A stretch of 64,000 nt of DNA. Source: Lutraria lutraria. Lineage: Eukaryota; Mollusca; Bivalvia; Venerida; Mactridae. The number at the start of each line of letters is the position of its first letter. The first letter of the stretch is position 1. The notes below the pieces were generated by a model. The model ran no database searches. It was not told the DNA's origin and worked only from the letters and a program-made list of their open reading frames with translations. The translations under genes and the position numbers were made by a program. The DNA lies in NCBI GenBank assembly GCA_964023205.1, contig OZ026847.1:9172652-9236651 (forward strand), in the 5' to 3' direction. Shown one piece after another: positions 11,969 through 24,800 of the stretch.

Positions 11969-12865
11969 ATGGAAGTAGCACCACAGTCGGTTAGCCCGCA
12001 TATACAGCGGTTGCTGAAAAGTTTTCAAACGTCAGCAAACAGAACATTACAGGGTCCGGGTGGTGAAAATATTGTTTTGCTGCACAATAATGACAGCCGA
12101 CAGATGGCGAAATTATCATCTGAAGATTATAGGAAAGCGTTTGAGAAATCGAAAGCTTTAGAACATATGTATCGTTTCCAGGCTCCCTTTCCTCTGCAGC
12201 AATTTCCAGTGTTTACGCCTGCCGACTCGAGTCGTAGTGAAAAAACTGACACACTTTTAGAGGGGGAGAAAATAGCATGTTTTGTAGTGGGAGGCGAAAA
12301 GAGGTTGTGTTTACCTCAGATTCTTAACACAGTTTTGAGGGATTATGAACTACAGGATATCAATGCTGTGTGTGACGATTTACACATATTCTGCTCGCGA
12401 TGCCAACACGAACAGTTAGAGATTCTGAAAGTGTCGGGCATATTGCCACCTAGTGCTCCGAGCTGTGGACTTATAACTAAAACAGATGCGGAACGACTCT
12501 GCAATTCTTTGATTCGAAACCCAAATGACACAACAGCACCGACACACCCTTCTCATAATGTGTTTAAGGTGTACCATGAATGCTTTGGTAAATGTAAGGG
12601 AAATTTTAATCCGGATGCTTACACATCACAAAAAGCATTGTGCATTCAATGTGTTGATTGCGGACGGTGGTTCAATCCTCAGAAATTTGTGTGTCATTCC
12701 CACAAGGCCCTGGAGAACCGAACGGTTCATTGGGGATTTGATTCAGCCAACTGGAGACACTATTTATTGTTGGCAAAACATCAACCTGGCATTGACCAAC
12801 TTCAAGATGTTCTTGAACAAATAAAAGGCCGCTTTGACAATAACAGCAAATTTAAAAGGAAACAG
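11969..12865 (+). CDS. SKI: SKI exon 1: Smad-binding N-terminus, Dachshund-homology and SAND-like domains
   Basis: This exon has 299 codons, residues 1-299, and ends in phase 0 at CAG|GTATAT. The open frame runs back to 11942, but the only earlier start-like codon is a GTG at 11945; the first ATG is 11969, giving [10 protein letters not shown]. The Dachshund-homology domain lies about 98-183 ([20 protein letters not shown] to AERLCNSLI). The SAND-like domain about 197-275 contains [17 protein letters not shown] (225-231), CHSH (242-245) and [10 protein letters not shown] (254-263), the segment that contacts the Smad4 L3 loop in vertebrate SKI. The basic KFKRKQ at the exon end may be part of a nuclear localisation signal. 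One large exon carrying all conserved N-terminal domains is also how vertebrate SKI is organised. Confidence 0.95.
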
Positions 12866-15800
12866 GTATATAACATGTAGACAAATGTTGTGGTTGTGAA
12901 ATATTGTTTTTAATCTCATTTTATCCAAAAATAACAAAAAAATCTTATTCTTTTGGTGTAGGTGGCCTGTAATGTTATAATTACACACACCAGGGTTCTC
13001 AATAAGTTTGTGGCCAACAGGCCTAAAAGCTAGACTAACAGGCCTGTTAGAAGGGGTCTGGGAATTTGCTAGCATTATTTTATGAACTTTTGAGATTCCT
13101 AACAGGCCCAAACACATTTCTAAGCTGCTAAATTGGCCTGCAGCCTGCTGTTATTGGGAACCTTGCACACAGTAATGTACCATTTCACATCTTATGATAC
13201 TGTCCAGGACCTTTTTCCCAAAAATTGGGAAGGGGCCTTAGCCTTTCATTTTGGGAAATTCAAGTGCGATATTTGACCAAATGTTTAGAAGGTTAGACTA
13301 CTGAGTTTGAATAGCATTGCATTTTTGGGGGATTTTTTGTCTGAAATTGGAGGAAGTCACCGAATTTCGGCCTCTGTTTTAGAAGGGAAAAAAGCCCTAA
13401 CTGCTGCTTCTATCAGACACGTGACATACTAATTTTTTGTTCAATCAAATATATTTTTCAATCTGATACACTAGTATGACTGTCCGAATGTATTATATGG
13501 AATTGGCACCACGATTTAAGGATCCTTTGTAATTAGTGAATAGACATGTATATCATTGCACTGAAAAGCCGAATTAATAGTAGGGCTAATCATTGCACTG
13601 CAGTGACTGAAACTGGGAGAATAAATGAAGCCAGCTTTTACAGAATTTTTTTTTTTTACTAAGCAGGCTTTTTATAGCAAACATTTGGAAGGCTTGAAGT
13701 CCATGATAAATCTAGCTCAGACCTAAAATAATTCATATGGTATTTTAAAATTTGTAAATCAGGGGTTTTTACCTTCTTTATAACAGAGCTCTGTAAGAGG
13801 TCCCATCCCAAATGAAAAGTTCTTTAAAATCCTGCAGTTTTCCCAAAAATCCAAACTTACACTGGTCAGCTTTTTTATTTCCCAAAATCAGCAATTTTAT
13901 CATTTTCATGTGGAATCCTTCCTGAACAGCTTGATCCTAATATCTGCATGCAGTGACCCCTCAAAAGCCACAGGTGGTCTAATCTCTTTAATTGTTTTAT
14001 TACCCCTTATCAGTCTATATCTGACTGGTCATAGTCAGCTGGGTGTCTGTAGACTTGACACCTAGTAAAAAAAGGTCATACATTTTATTGATTTATAGTG
14101 ATAATTAGTTAATGAGTCCCAGGGGTTTTCTTTATGTTTTGGGGAACACGCCCTAACCCTTAATATGGGATGAAATAGCGGGTTGAAGCCTGTTATTGGC
14201 CTGAGACCAATTTCAGGAATAAAATTTCAAGGAGTAAATTGGAATTTTTTGGGAAATTGCATGATTTCAAAGAAATGTTCAAAGGTGAACTGAAGGCACC
14301 CTTTACAAGTAGGCTAAAACTAAATAATAATGAAAACCCCTGATGACTTTCTGTTGTTTTATATACATGTACATACTTACTATATATAGTAACTGATTAT
14401 ATAAACAGCAGAAATTATACCAATGTTGGTCCTCTACTCACATGTCTTGCATTCTTTAGGCTGAAGAATGCAAGACATGTGACTAGAAGTTTAGGATGGT
14501 AGATACTACTACTAGATACTGGACAGGTTGAACATTCGACTTGACCTTTTACAGTTTGTAAAATGTGCCAGACATGCATGAACAATTGATTTAGACATGA
14601 AAGAATCTGAAATATTTTGACATGGAGTATATTTTTTGGCTTATATATCTGTGAACCATCTTAGTTGTTGAATTTATGTAGTTCTTTTCAAGCAAAATAA
14701 AATTTTGGTTGATTAATTCAGGAATTTCCAAAGAAATTATTTTATGTTTCATTTGTTTGTATTTTTGTTTACATAATTCTGCTGATATTTTTGTGTGTTA
14801 TCCCCACAGCTGTTCATTTTAGAGAACCCAGTAGTTTACATAATTCTAGTTTTGTTGCATTCATGAATTAGTATTATATATGTTGATTTTGTCACTTAAA
14901 TAATACATATATATACAATGGCACCTGTTTTAAAAATGAGCCTGGGGCTTACCTTGTCAAAAGTTCTATTCTAGCTAAATCATGAAAGTCTTCTATTGTT
15001 TGATCCATGCTAACTTGTTACATCATTGTAGTCCAAACACCCAATTAAGTGATAAACTTGTTTAAGCACACATGTGATTGCCTTTTATAATTCCATTTCC
15101 AGTCTGTCTAATTACTGAAATGTCACTTTTTACTTAATTCTTTAATCTAGATAAGATTTTTGAAGATTATTTTCTTGGAGATTGAGACATGTATTATATA
15201 GTGTGAATGTGTGATACCTGATTTACTGTCGTTTATCCAAAAAGTTGTGAAAGAATTTGAGTTTTAAGTGGAGTTAGACATCTTAAGGTTTCTTAAACCC
15301 CCAACAGGGGTATATAAAGAAGGTAATGGCTGGTGGGTGGTTTCCCTTGATTTTTAAACTGTTTTCAGGTCAGGGAGAGATTTTTTAAAATATCTGATAT
15401 TAAATGGTGATTTTAATCACTGAAAAAAATTCTGAATGAAGCTAAATGATTCTTTTATCAGTCCAGATAAGAAATTTCAAAATGTATGAAGATTTAGGTT
15501 CTTATATTTTCAAAACAATTCATAACATAAATTCAAATTTGAATTAGAGGGAGGAGTTAATATGGTTTAAACCCATGTCTGCTTCAGCTATTTATAGATT
15601 CAGTACAATAAGTCAGCATTCACTGTATGTCTATCACTGATAAAACAATGTAGAGAGAGAGTTCATTTGATAAAACATTGTAGAGAGAGAGTTAATTTCA
15701 GGGGTGTGATTCTTCCTCCTTTCAGCTGATTTCCTCTTTTTTGTCCTAAAATCTTTGAAACAAAAGGGTCCAGATTCAGTCTGACCTACTCAAAAATGAT

Positions 15801-18800
15801 GTTTTTGCAAGAGTAAGGGGGGTGGGGGTAGGGAATTTCAGCTTTTTTGCTCTTGGAGTAATCACACCCCTGAATTTGCATCCGATAGTCTGATCAGAAG
15901 TTGCTCCTTTAAGGTAATAAATTGTTCTGAAGAACTGGAGTTGATTTCCATGCTGTTTTCCAGTTTAGTGCATTATATAAAGTTCATTTTTATACACCCG
16001 TTTGAAAAATGGGTAATTATTACGAGAACACCCACGGCGGGCGGGTGGCGTTCACAACAGTGTCTGCTCTCTAATTCTAACATTTTTTTCGGATCCTCGC
16101 CAAACTTGATGGAAATTTTTATAGCCATGAGATCTCAGTCAAGTTTGATACCCAGCCCAATCGACCAGGCACTTCTGAGTTATTCCCCTTGACGCTTTGA
16201 AAAATGAATTTTGACGGGCGTATTTTGTGACCTGTCACTCTTGTTGTTGGTAGTTTTACTTTTTAAAAATAATTTATAATGTATTGAAAACTTTTAACAA
16301 TTTTGAGTAATTTTCCAATGTAAGAAAAAATTGTGACGATTCAATTTTGGCGGTTCATTTTATATTGACGTTACACTGATTACAGCAGAACATGTGTGAA
16401 ATACAAAAGTTTCGGATATTCTTCATGATTACAATTAATCCTTGATGGAAAATCCTGTCTGCAGTGTTTACAGCAAATTGTTTGTGCTTTCACCAGTTTT
16501 ATAGTCAGTAACAGAATTAAAATTCCTTTGACAGTCTTCATGAGCTATTAAAGAATTAGATAATTTTTATATCTTAAAATATGATAAATTATTGGCGTCT
16601 ATAAATTGTTCAAAGCACTGCAAGGTTCCAAAGAAATTAAAGTTACAAATATTTTATGATTTCACAATGACACATTGTTTTGCTGTGTTCATTCAAACCG
16701 TATGTATGCACTCAAGTATGCTGTAATATCTTGCCTGAGGGGGACTAATAAACTTACTAAATGTAAGATATAATCATAACAAATATTTTATGCATAACTC
16801 TTGGCTTCATATATTACTAGCCCCTAGGGTGAAACAAATCAAGGTCATCAAGTACATTCTCTGTGTAATGTACTTAATTAAATGAAACATATTACATGTA
16901 ATGTTCTACGAAAAAGTCATTGACTTGATCTTTTTGTTCAGTTGGTACCTTCAACATCACATCACATTCAAAGGGGTAGTAAAAATTTGTTTTTAATCTA
17001 GTTGCCTTGCCATACCTTGCCTGTCTCACAAAAAATTTATACTTAAATATATGTAAGACTAAGAAACAGTTTTTTGGCCCTACTTACCCTGACAGGGAGC
17101 TTACCAATCGATACTGAGTGTAGAAGATTATAACATCATTTACATGTATACACTACATGTTTGTTTACTTATGTTTAAAAGCATGTTCATGCATATTCAT
17201 GGTGTATTACTGTATTTTCATTTATTTTCGTTGGGCTCAATTTTCGTGGTTTTTACTAAAATGGCTATTTCGTGGGGACATAAATTTGTGGATTTTGATT
17301 TTTGACAAGAAATGCCTTATCTCTGCATTTAAATTCGTGGGGATTTGATTTCGTGGATGAGCCGACCCACGAAATCCCCGAAATTAAATCCCCAACGAAA
17401 ATTAATGATTCCACAGTATTTAATCATCACACCATGCAGAACAGAATTTCATGTACACATATATATCTTTAGAAAGTTTCTGATTATATGGTCCTTCCCT
17501 GCACATTTTTGAAAATTTTAAATCTTAGTAGTCACCGAGGTTTCATGTACAGGTAAACTTTTTTTCAACCCCCTAACAAAAGTATTTTCAAAAGCTTGTG
17601 ACTGATTATATAGCGTTTATGGTGTTAAACCTCCTTTCCTTGGTCAATTATACATAAAATTATGCATGAATGGAGAATGTAATGGTATGTTGGGAAATTA
17701 ATAGTATACTCATCCCCCCTCCTCCCCACTGGATACCTCTTCTGACCGAGTTTTCGTCTGATGAATAGTACAGATTAACTTACAGTTGTAGTCAAGCTGT
17801 CTTGTTTATCAGAAGTCCAGTCAGTAAGGCTGTGTTATTGATCTGTGCATTGGTATAGTTGATCATTGATCTGTATGTCTAGGTTTTTGGCTTATTTTTA
17901 TTTCGTTTGTCATGTTTGAAATGTTGCCTGCAACATAGCATTTTTATTGTATGAACTTGAATATTATATTGTCTGGTAGAAAATAATCATGGTGAGGCCT
18001 CAATGGGGTAGGCTACCCAAAATATAGCCTTATAGTCATTTCATTCATCATTCATGAGGCCGGTTTGATTGGACCCTCGATGGAAGAGAATACGCCGGCT
18101 AGAAGAGCTCAGTTCTAAGAGAAACCCAATCGAATACAATCGCAGCTGAAATATCTGCATCGAAATATTAGGTATAATTAAAACTAAACGTCAAACCTAT
18201 ATTCTTTAAACCGTGTGGGCAAACTATAATGCACACTCTGTCATTGTAAACAATGCTGCTTGGTCATGTGACTAATATCTCTTCCACCTCTTGTAACCAT
18301 CAGGCAGAGTAGATCTGGAAGAGCTTCTAAAATTAGAAGACGACCAATCAAGCAGTTCGGAATTTTGAGCTAAGTGCCTCTTCCGGAAGCTTTTCCGTTC
18401 ACCAATCGAACCGGCCTACGGTGAAATCGGGTTTGAGAAAAATCTTGACTTGGTATTTAAAGTCACAATATGAGGATTTTTGTTGGTGCAGGTTTTTTTC
18501 CCAGTATTTTGGTAACATAATGACCCATACCCTTGAGGTTGGGAATTTCAGCTTTGTTTAATGTTAAAAATTGGGAAAATATTTTGCATTTAAATCACTG
18601 TACATAATGGGAACTTTCAATCCGGTGAAAGAATATTCTTGCTTTCAGAGATTTTTGGATGTTTCAGTTGGGAATTTTTGTCTGTGAATTGTGAAAAAAG
18701 ATACTATTTTCAGTCGGGAATATAACCGAATATCGGCTATAAAATTAGCCCAAAAAGTCCCTGTTTTGTTATAGTTATTTAATGTTATTAAAATCAGAAC

Positions 18801-21800
18801 TTTACAGAATAAACACATTGATGTATGATTTTCTTTGTGTTTGATTTTGTGTTACAATATTTATCAGGTTGAGGTTTTAGTCGACAATTGAGATGATATT
18901 TAAGTGAACCAATATTCCTATCCCACATGAGCCTTATTTGAATTATTTAATAGGGTTTGATCGTAAAATCCTATTACATCATTTTAATCTTTTGCACTTC
19001 CTTCATACAACCATTTCATTGTTGATTTTACCAGTATTATTATAATATTATGTACATGTATATATCAGTATTGTACATGTACATGTGCATCTCGTTCTTA
19101 GTACTGGTTTTCATTTTTTTATAATTTTTTAAGTAAGTTAATTTGTATAATTACAACAGTTGACTTACCAGTATCTGAGTCAGACAAGTGTATATGACCC
19201 TCTAACCTCTCTGGTAAATTACTTTTTGGAAGAATCAGAAATTTTAACTTTAATTAATGACATTTTTTTCAGTCTGGTTTTGGCTTGTTCCTTTTTGAAA
19301 AACTTTGTTAAAAATTTATAATATGCTATTATAATTATGATGATTTCACAAAATACATTGAATTATAATCTTCTTTCATAAACCCAGTCGGCCTCAGGTT
19401 TTCGGTCAGACCATGTTGAGAACACAATATGTGATTTAAATTTTTAAGCCATTTGAATTAAAATGTATTTCATGTATACATGTGTTAAGTTTTTATAAGC
19501 TCATACTTATTATTGTGAACACTCCCTGTAGTGGGCAGAATTGTATGTCAGAATGACCCTTGCAGTGCTACTTACTATTTTATTTGCACAAATACCTACT
19601 TAGACTGGTATTGTTAATGAATAAATTCTGCTCAATTATTGACCACTACAAGTAGACATTAATGCAGTGTCCAAGGTGATTGTCCGCTTGGCTAGTTACT
19701 TGACCATTGTTAAGAGTACAATGACTAGATGTCGGGCGTAATAGTATTTCTGGCTGGGTCAACATGGCATTGTATTTGTTCAATATTTCTAATTGTTACA
19801 CATGGTTTGTTTATTCTGCAGAAATATTCATAAATTAGCTTTTAATTTAATGGCTTTAATATTGAATTGAAAGCAAGATTACAAAGTCAATATCTGAGTA
19901 CGTGTCCACACAGCTTTCAGTTTGGAGTTATGAATTCGTTTAATAGGGATCGTTTGATATTCAGACTGATCTTAATAATATTTAGTTTAAAACACAGACA
20001 TTACTAGACTGGTACTCAACTTTTATGATCGGTCAATATGACCATTCTATTCCGACCCTGTATAAAATATGTATTGCACTCCCCGCCATCCTCCATACAT
20101 TTCCTGATGCTATTTTCCCCTCAAACAGCCCCTTCCTCTCCAACGGTAGACTGATGCTATTAATAGTGCAGAAACCTGCCTGTCTGATAATGTCATTAAC
20201 CTTTCTCTTATTTTTTATGGTATCTGATGGCAAGTATTGACCGAATGAACGACCCGTCAATGACTGTACATGTATAATTACAAGTACATCTTGGAATCAT
20301 CTCTTTGCCATGGCATGACAGATTTTTATTTTCCCAATAATGCCACCTGGTACTAAGTCCATCGCCTGCACATGATGTCATCAAGTTTTTTTACTAGACT
20401 CTGTTAATTAATTTCTGTCATGGACATTGTATGGGCAGGGATTATTTACACTGCTGCTGAAATGGCATATATTTCCTGCAGGCATTAAGAATTATTAGTC
20501 ATGATCATGATCATGAAATGTTATATTTCTAATTTGCAGAACACATTTTTGTGTAGAAAAAAGTTATATTTCTAGCATGAGCCACCCTATTAAAATGATC
20601 ATCGTCTAGCAATGGTTTTCATCCAGGTACCTAATTATATTCTCTCTTGTTACTTAATGATAATCAGTAATGATTGGTGGTCGAGTGGTTAATTTAATGA
20701 TGTGTTTTACCAAAAATATTTTCAAGAAAAAAATTCTTCAGGAGGGAATTTTCTATGAATTTAGGGGAAAATGATACTTTTCAGACAAGAATAAGCTCAA
20801 ATTCAGAACCCCCCCCCCCCCCCCCCCAAAGGCACTTCGTTTAATTTATGTAAACTTTCTTTTATGATTATGCTATAACAATTTTCTCATTATAATTTGA
20901 GAACCTTACTTGTATAGTTGTGCCAGCTGATATTTAATTCACCCCATTATAGCTGGGCAGACTTTCCATTAAGCTATTCTGATTGGTTGATACCACCCCT
21001 CCTACTTCATGACAAATCTTCAGGCAGAGTATAGCTCATTTATGTTTTTTTCTTGTATATGAACTTTTCAACCCATGTCTAATGTGACCTTCCAGTATAG
21101 ATTTTTTCCACAGCCCAGACTCTGTGTCTGACTCTGGGATGCTGTAATATTATTCTCTGTGATTGCACACAGAGACCCTGTAATGACCTTATGTTCACCA
21201 TGAACTTTTGAACTTAGTCTATTTTGACCTTTGAGGAGTGTGGCCTTGACATTGGCTGTAGAAAACACAGAAAGTACATGTCTGGGTTCATCTAGAAACC
21301 AAATATCTTAAATGCTAGTCTGTTAGTGAGTTGTATGCTATTTGGTTTTCCTAGCGAATTCTCAAGGTACTTGTATAACCATAGTAATACATTGGAAGAA
21401 AGGTTATTTCTTGTATTATTTGTGAAATTGATTTTGCAACAACATGCGATGAAAGATCGGCATTGTTGATGGTGTTAATAATATTAGTACTGACTATATA
21501 AGACTTGGTGTTGTGAGAAATTGTTATTCTGATTATAACAACAATACAATTTTCCTATTTTGTATAGGTAATTTAAATTATAATCTTTGCCTGTTTAGCT
21601 ATGTTTAAAACACTGCCAGAGAGATTATTGATAGGGAAGTTGGAGGTTGGGTGGGTAGTTATGATATTTTTTTATCTTTGACAGTTTATTACTTAAAAAT
21701 TTAATGCTGCCTGCTTAATTATTATAAGCTCTTAAGGCAAAAAAAAATATGTCTGGTTCAGGAAACATTGCCACAAAAAGTTAGGGGGGTAGGGATTTTT

Positions 21801-24800
21801 TATTTTTTTTGCTTTGTCTCATCTTCCCGTCTATGTGTGAACTACTTTAAAGTTTAACATATACTTGAGACTAATACCAAACAATACTTAGAGGTTCTTC
21901 CATCATTTTGTAATTTTGTACCCTTTTTTGTTGTTGAAAAATCGGGAAAAAATCGTTAGGGTCCGCGGGAAAAATTGGGGTAGGTCGGGTTCCTTGAACC
22001 GGACATATTTTTTTGGCCTTATTTTGACTAAGTATAGTTATTCGTGTGGATGTATCTTGGTCAGTTATGTGTATTACAAAGAAAGAAATATTCATTATAT
22101 AAATATTTAACACATTCAGTGGTCATTCTCCTGTGGTTTGTGGTTTGCGGTTCTGTCGTGTCATTGTCCAAAGGTTCAATGTCCATGTTCTTGTATCAGC
22201 TTGAAACATTTTTTAGTTGATAAGCTTGTCCAGCCAAAGTCTGAATGGCCAGGCCTCTGTAAATCTTTCACATGTGTTTGTAGCATGTCACTGTCCTTAT
22301 TGTGTCAGTCTTTCTTTATCTTAAGGATATTTTTGTCACAAGTTGTCGTGTGTTTGACCTTTGGTATAAATTCTGTAATTTGAAACACGGTTATATATCA
22401 TGTCACATTTGCTGCAAATACCAGACAGATATATATCATGCACATTTGAATTACGGATGTACTGTCAACGCTGTGTACAGAGGGCAACCTTTGGACATTC
22501 AAAGTTGGTCGGTCGTTGGTCGGTCCGTCCGTCCGCCCGCATAAAATATCAAAAGTTTGTGGAGCAAACTACTTTCTCATTGGTATGAAACTTGAAATAT
22601 GTTATCACCATGAAGTGTAGATGTGCAAGACACAATTTTCATTCCCAGCGATTCTCTCATTCCAGAGTTATGTGCCCTTGAACATAGCCATATAGTGTAG
22701 AATGGCTGTCTTAGTTTGTGGAGCGGAATTAACTTCCCCATTTTTCAAGGGATTGAATTAAAACTTGAAATATATTATCAATATAAAATGTAGATGTAGA
22801 TGGTTTGACTGTTACATCGTAAAATATGTCCTTGACTAAAGGTTTTCAGATAGTGTAGTAATTATATGAAAGTCCATTTTCGATACTTACGGTATTACAT
22901 TACATAACATGAAGTTTTAGTCCGCTATAAATGGGACGTTCAACAAAATCATGAATATTAGGCTGATGACTCACCTGCATGTTGAGTGATAACATATTTT
23001 TGCTTGAATGATAAATAGATTTGGATGATATGAATTGTCTATCTCTGATCTTGTTATTTTTGTTTGTATTGTTACGTCATAGAAATCTAATCTTGACCTG
23101 CTTTAACATTTAAAGTTACCCCATCCCTGCATGGTCCTATCTTTCTCATTCTTTGATTGAATGCAGTATAAGTGATTGTCATTGTCATTATATAAACATG
23201 TTTTGTTTTGAAAATAAATTTTTAAGGGATGAAAATTCAAACTCTTAGCCCTCTTTATTTTCAAATTTGAACTTATTTCACAATTAATGTACATGACTCT
23301 AAACTTTACTGAAATCTTAGCTATTTTCACTCAGATCTCATCTAAGCAAAGTATATACTCTCAACACTCAATTCTCAACACTCAGGTCTCAGAACTTATA
23401 TAATTAAACACTCAATTCTTAGCACTCAAGTAAATAAAACTTCAGTCTCCAAATCATGGGATAAAAGCAGTTATTCAAAGCTAAATTATTTGAGTAGTTG
23501 CTATGGTTTTGGGATAGAGCAGTTTGTGATTTAGACTGTCAACAAATTTTATCTGTTTTCTTTCTTTGCAACATTAATTTCATTTCTTTGGCCATGAAGC
23601 ATGAAGGCTTTAAATAATTTTAATGTTTAGTTTATAAACCACTCATGACATAGTATTACATATATAATTTCAAGGCATGTTGAAAAGTCATGTGTATACA
23701 TGTGTTTATAAATATATAGTGATATTGTGTACTTTTCAACAGTCAATTATAGTTACATCATTCAATACTCTACCACATGTTGACCTGAAACATGTGAGCG
23801 GTAAAATAGTTAAGTATTTTTTACATTTCTTTGCTATGTCACCTTTGTATACAATTTGAATGAAACCTTATACGACACATTACGAGTGTGTACTACTTGT
23901 AACGCGCCAATGAATTAATGTATTCATATAATTCAATGTAGATGTTTAATGAGGTTTTGTCCCTCACCGATTTGGCATTCAGCCAAACAGAAAGACATTT
24001 TTGGCATAGCCGTGTTACATATCTGTCAGTCATATGTCTCGACTAAAAACAATTGACAAACTGCTTCAGTTACATTATTTTTTGAGTGAATGTTGAAACT
24101 GTACCAAAATTAGAATGTCTTATAATTAACTAAAAAAAAATGGTATGCCTAACAGCTTATTGCAAATTACAGTTTTTGTTAACACTCACAGTCTAGATAT
24201 ATTGTAAACTAGGTAAACATTAAGATAAAATTGTTGTTCTCTACGTTCAATTCAGATTATGAAGGTAGAGAGGACTAATTTCACGTGAGATATAAGCGAT
24301 GGGGTTGAGCGTTAAGTTAATTGAGGTTGACAATAGCTTCATTGAATCTGTTGTACTTTTCTTTTGATCTCTGAAAATAAGTTGGTCTATCTTTCTGAAT
24401 TTAGGTGAAAGAACTAGTTTTTTGTACCTTAAAGTACATCACTGTTACATCTATAACTGTTTCATTTGCCATCCCCATCAAAAAGAGATCAAGAAAATGT
24501 GATTTTTTTTTAACTATTCATGCATACTTCATGAATACTTCATGAATACTTCATGAATTGTAAATAACTAATTGAGAGGGAATTCTTATGTTGATTGTAA
24601 ATGTGTAAATGACTATAAAATTAAGAAGTAATAGTATAATGGTCTAACCTGAGAGAATGGACTTTAGAGTACTTCCCTTAGGTAACAAAATTTGTAATGT
24701 AACATACTGGAAAATTTATATTTTTAGCCTGGCTTTCAGGTTTTTTTTTTATTTCTAGTGACATTAAGTTTATTAGATGTTGGAAGACATTTATGTGAAG

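Noticed and set aside
12764..13117. Minus-strand ORF overlapping SKI exon 1 and an intronic element
   Set aside because: Antisense shadow of exon 1 continuing into a MITE; no domain.
20033..20260. Minus-strand 75-aa ORF with mixed composition
   Set aside because: No family recognised, no splice partners, and an equally long ORF lies opposite; possibly a decayed transposon piece but unsupported.
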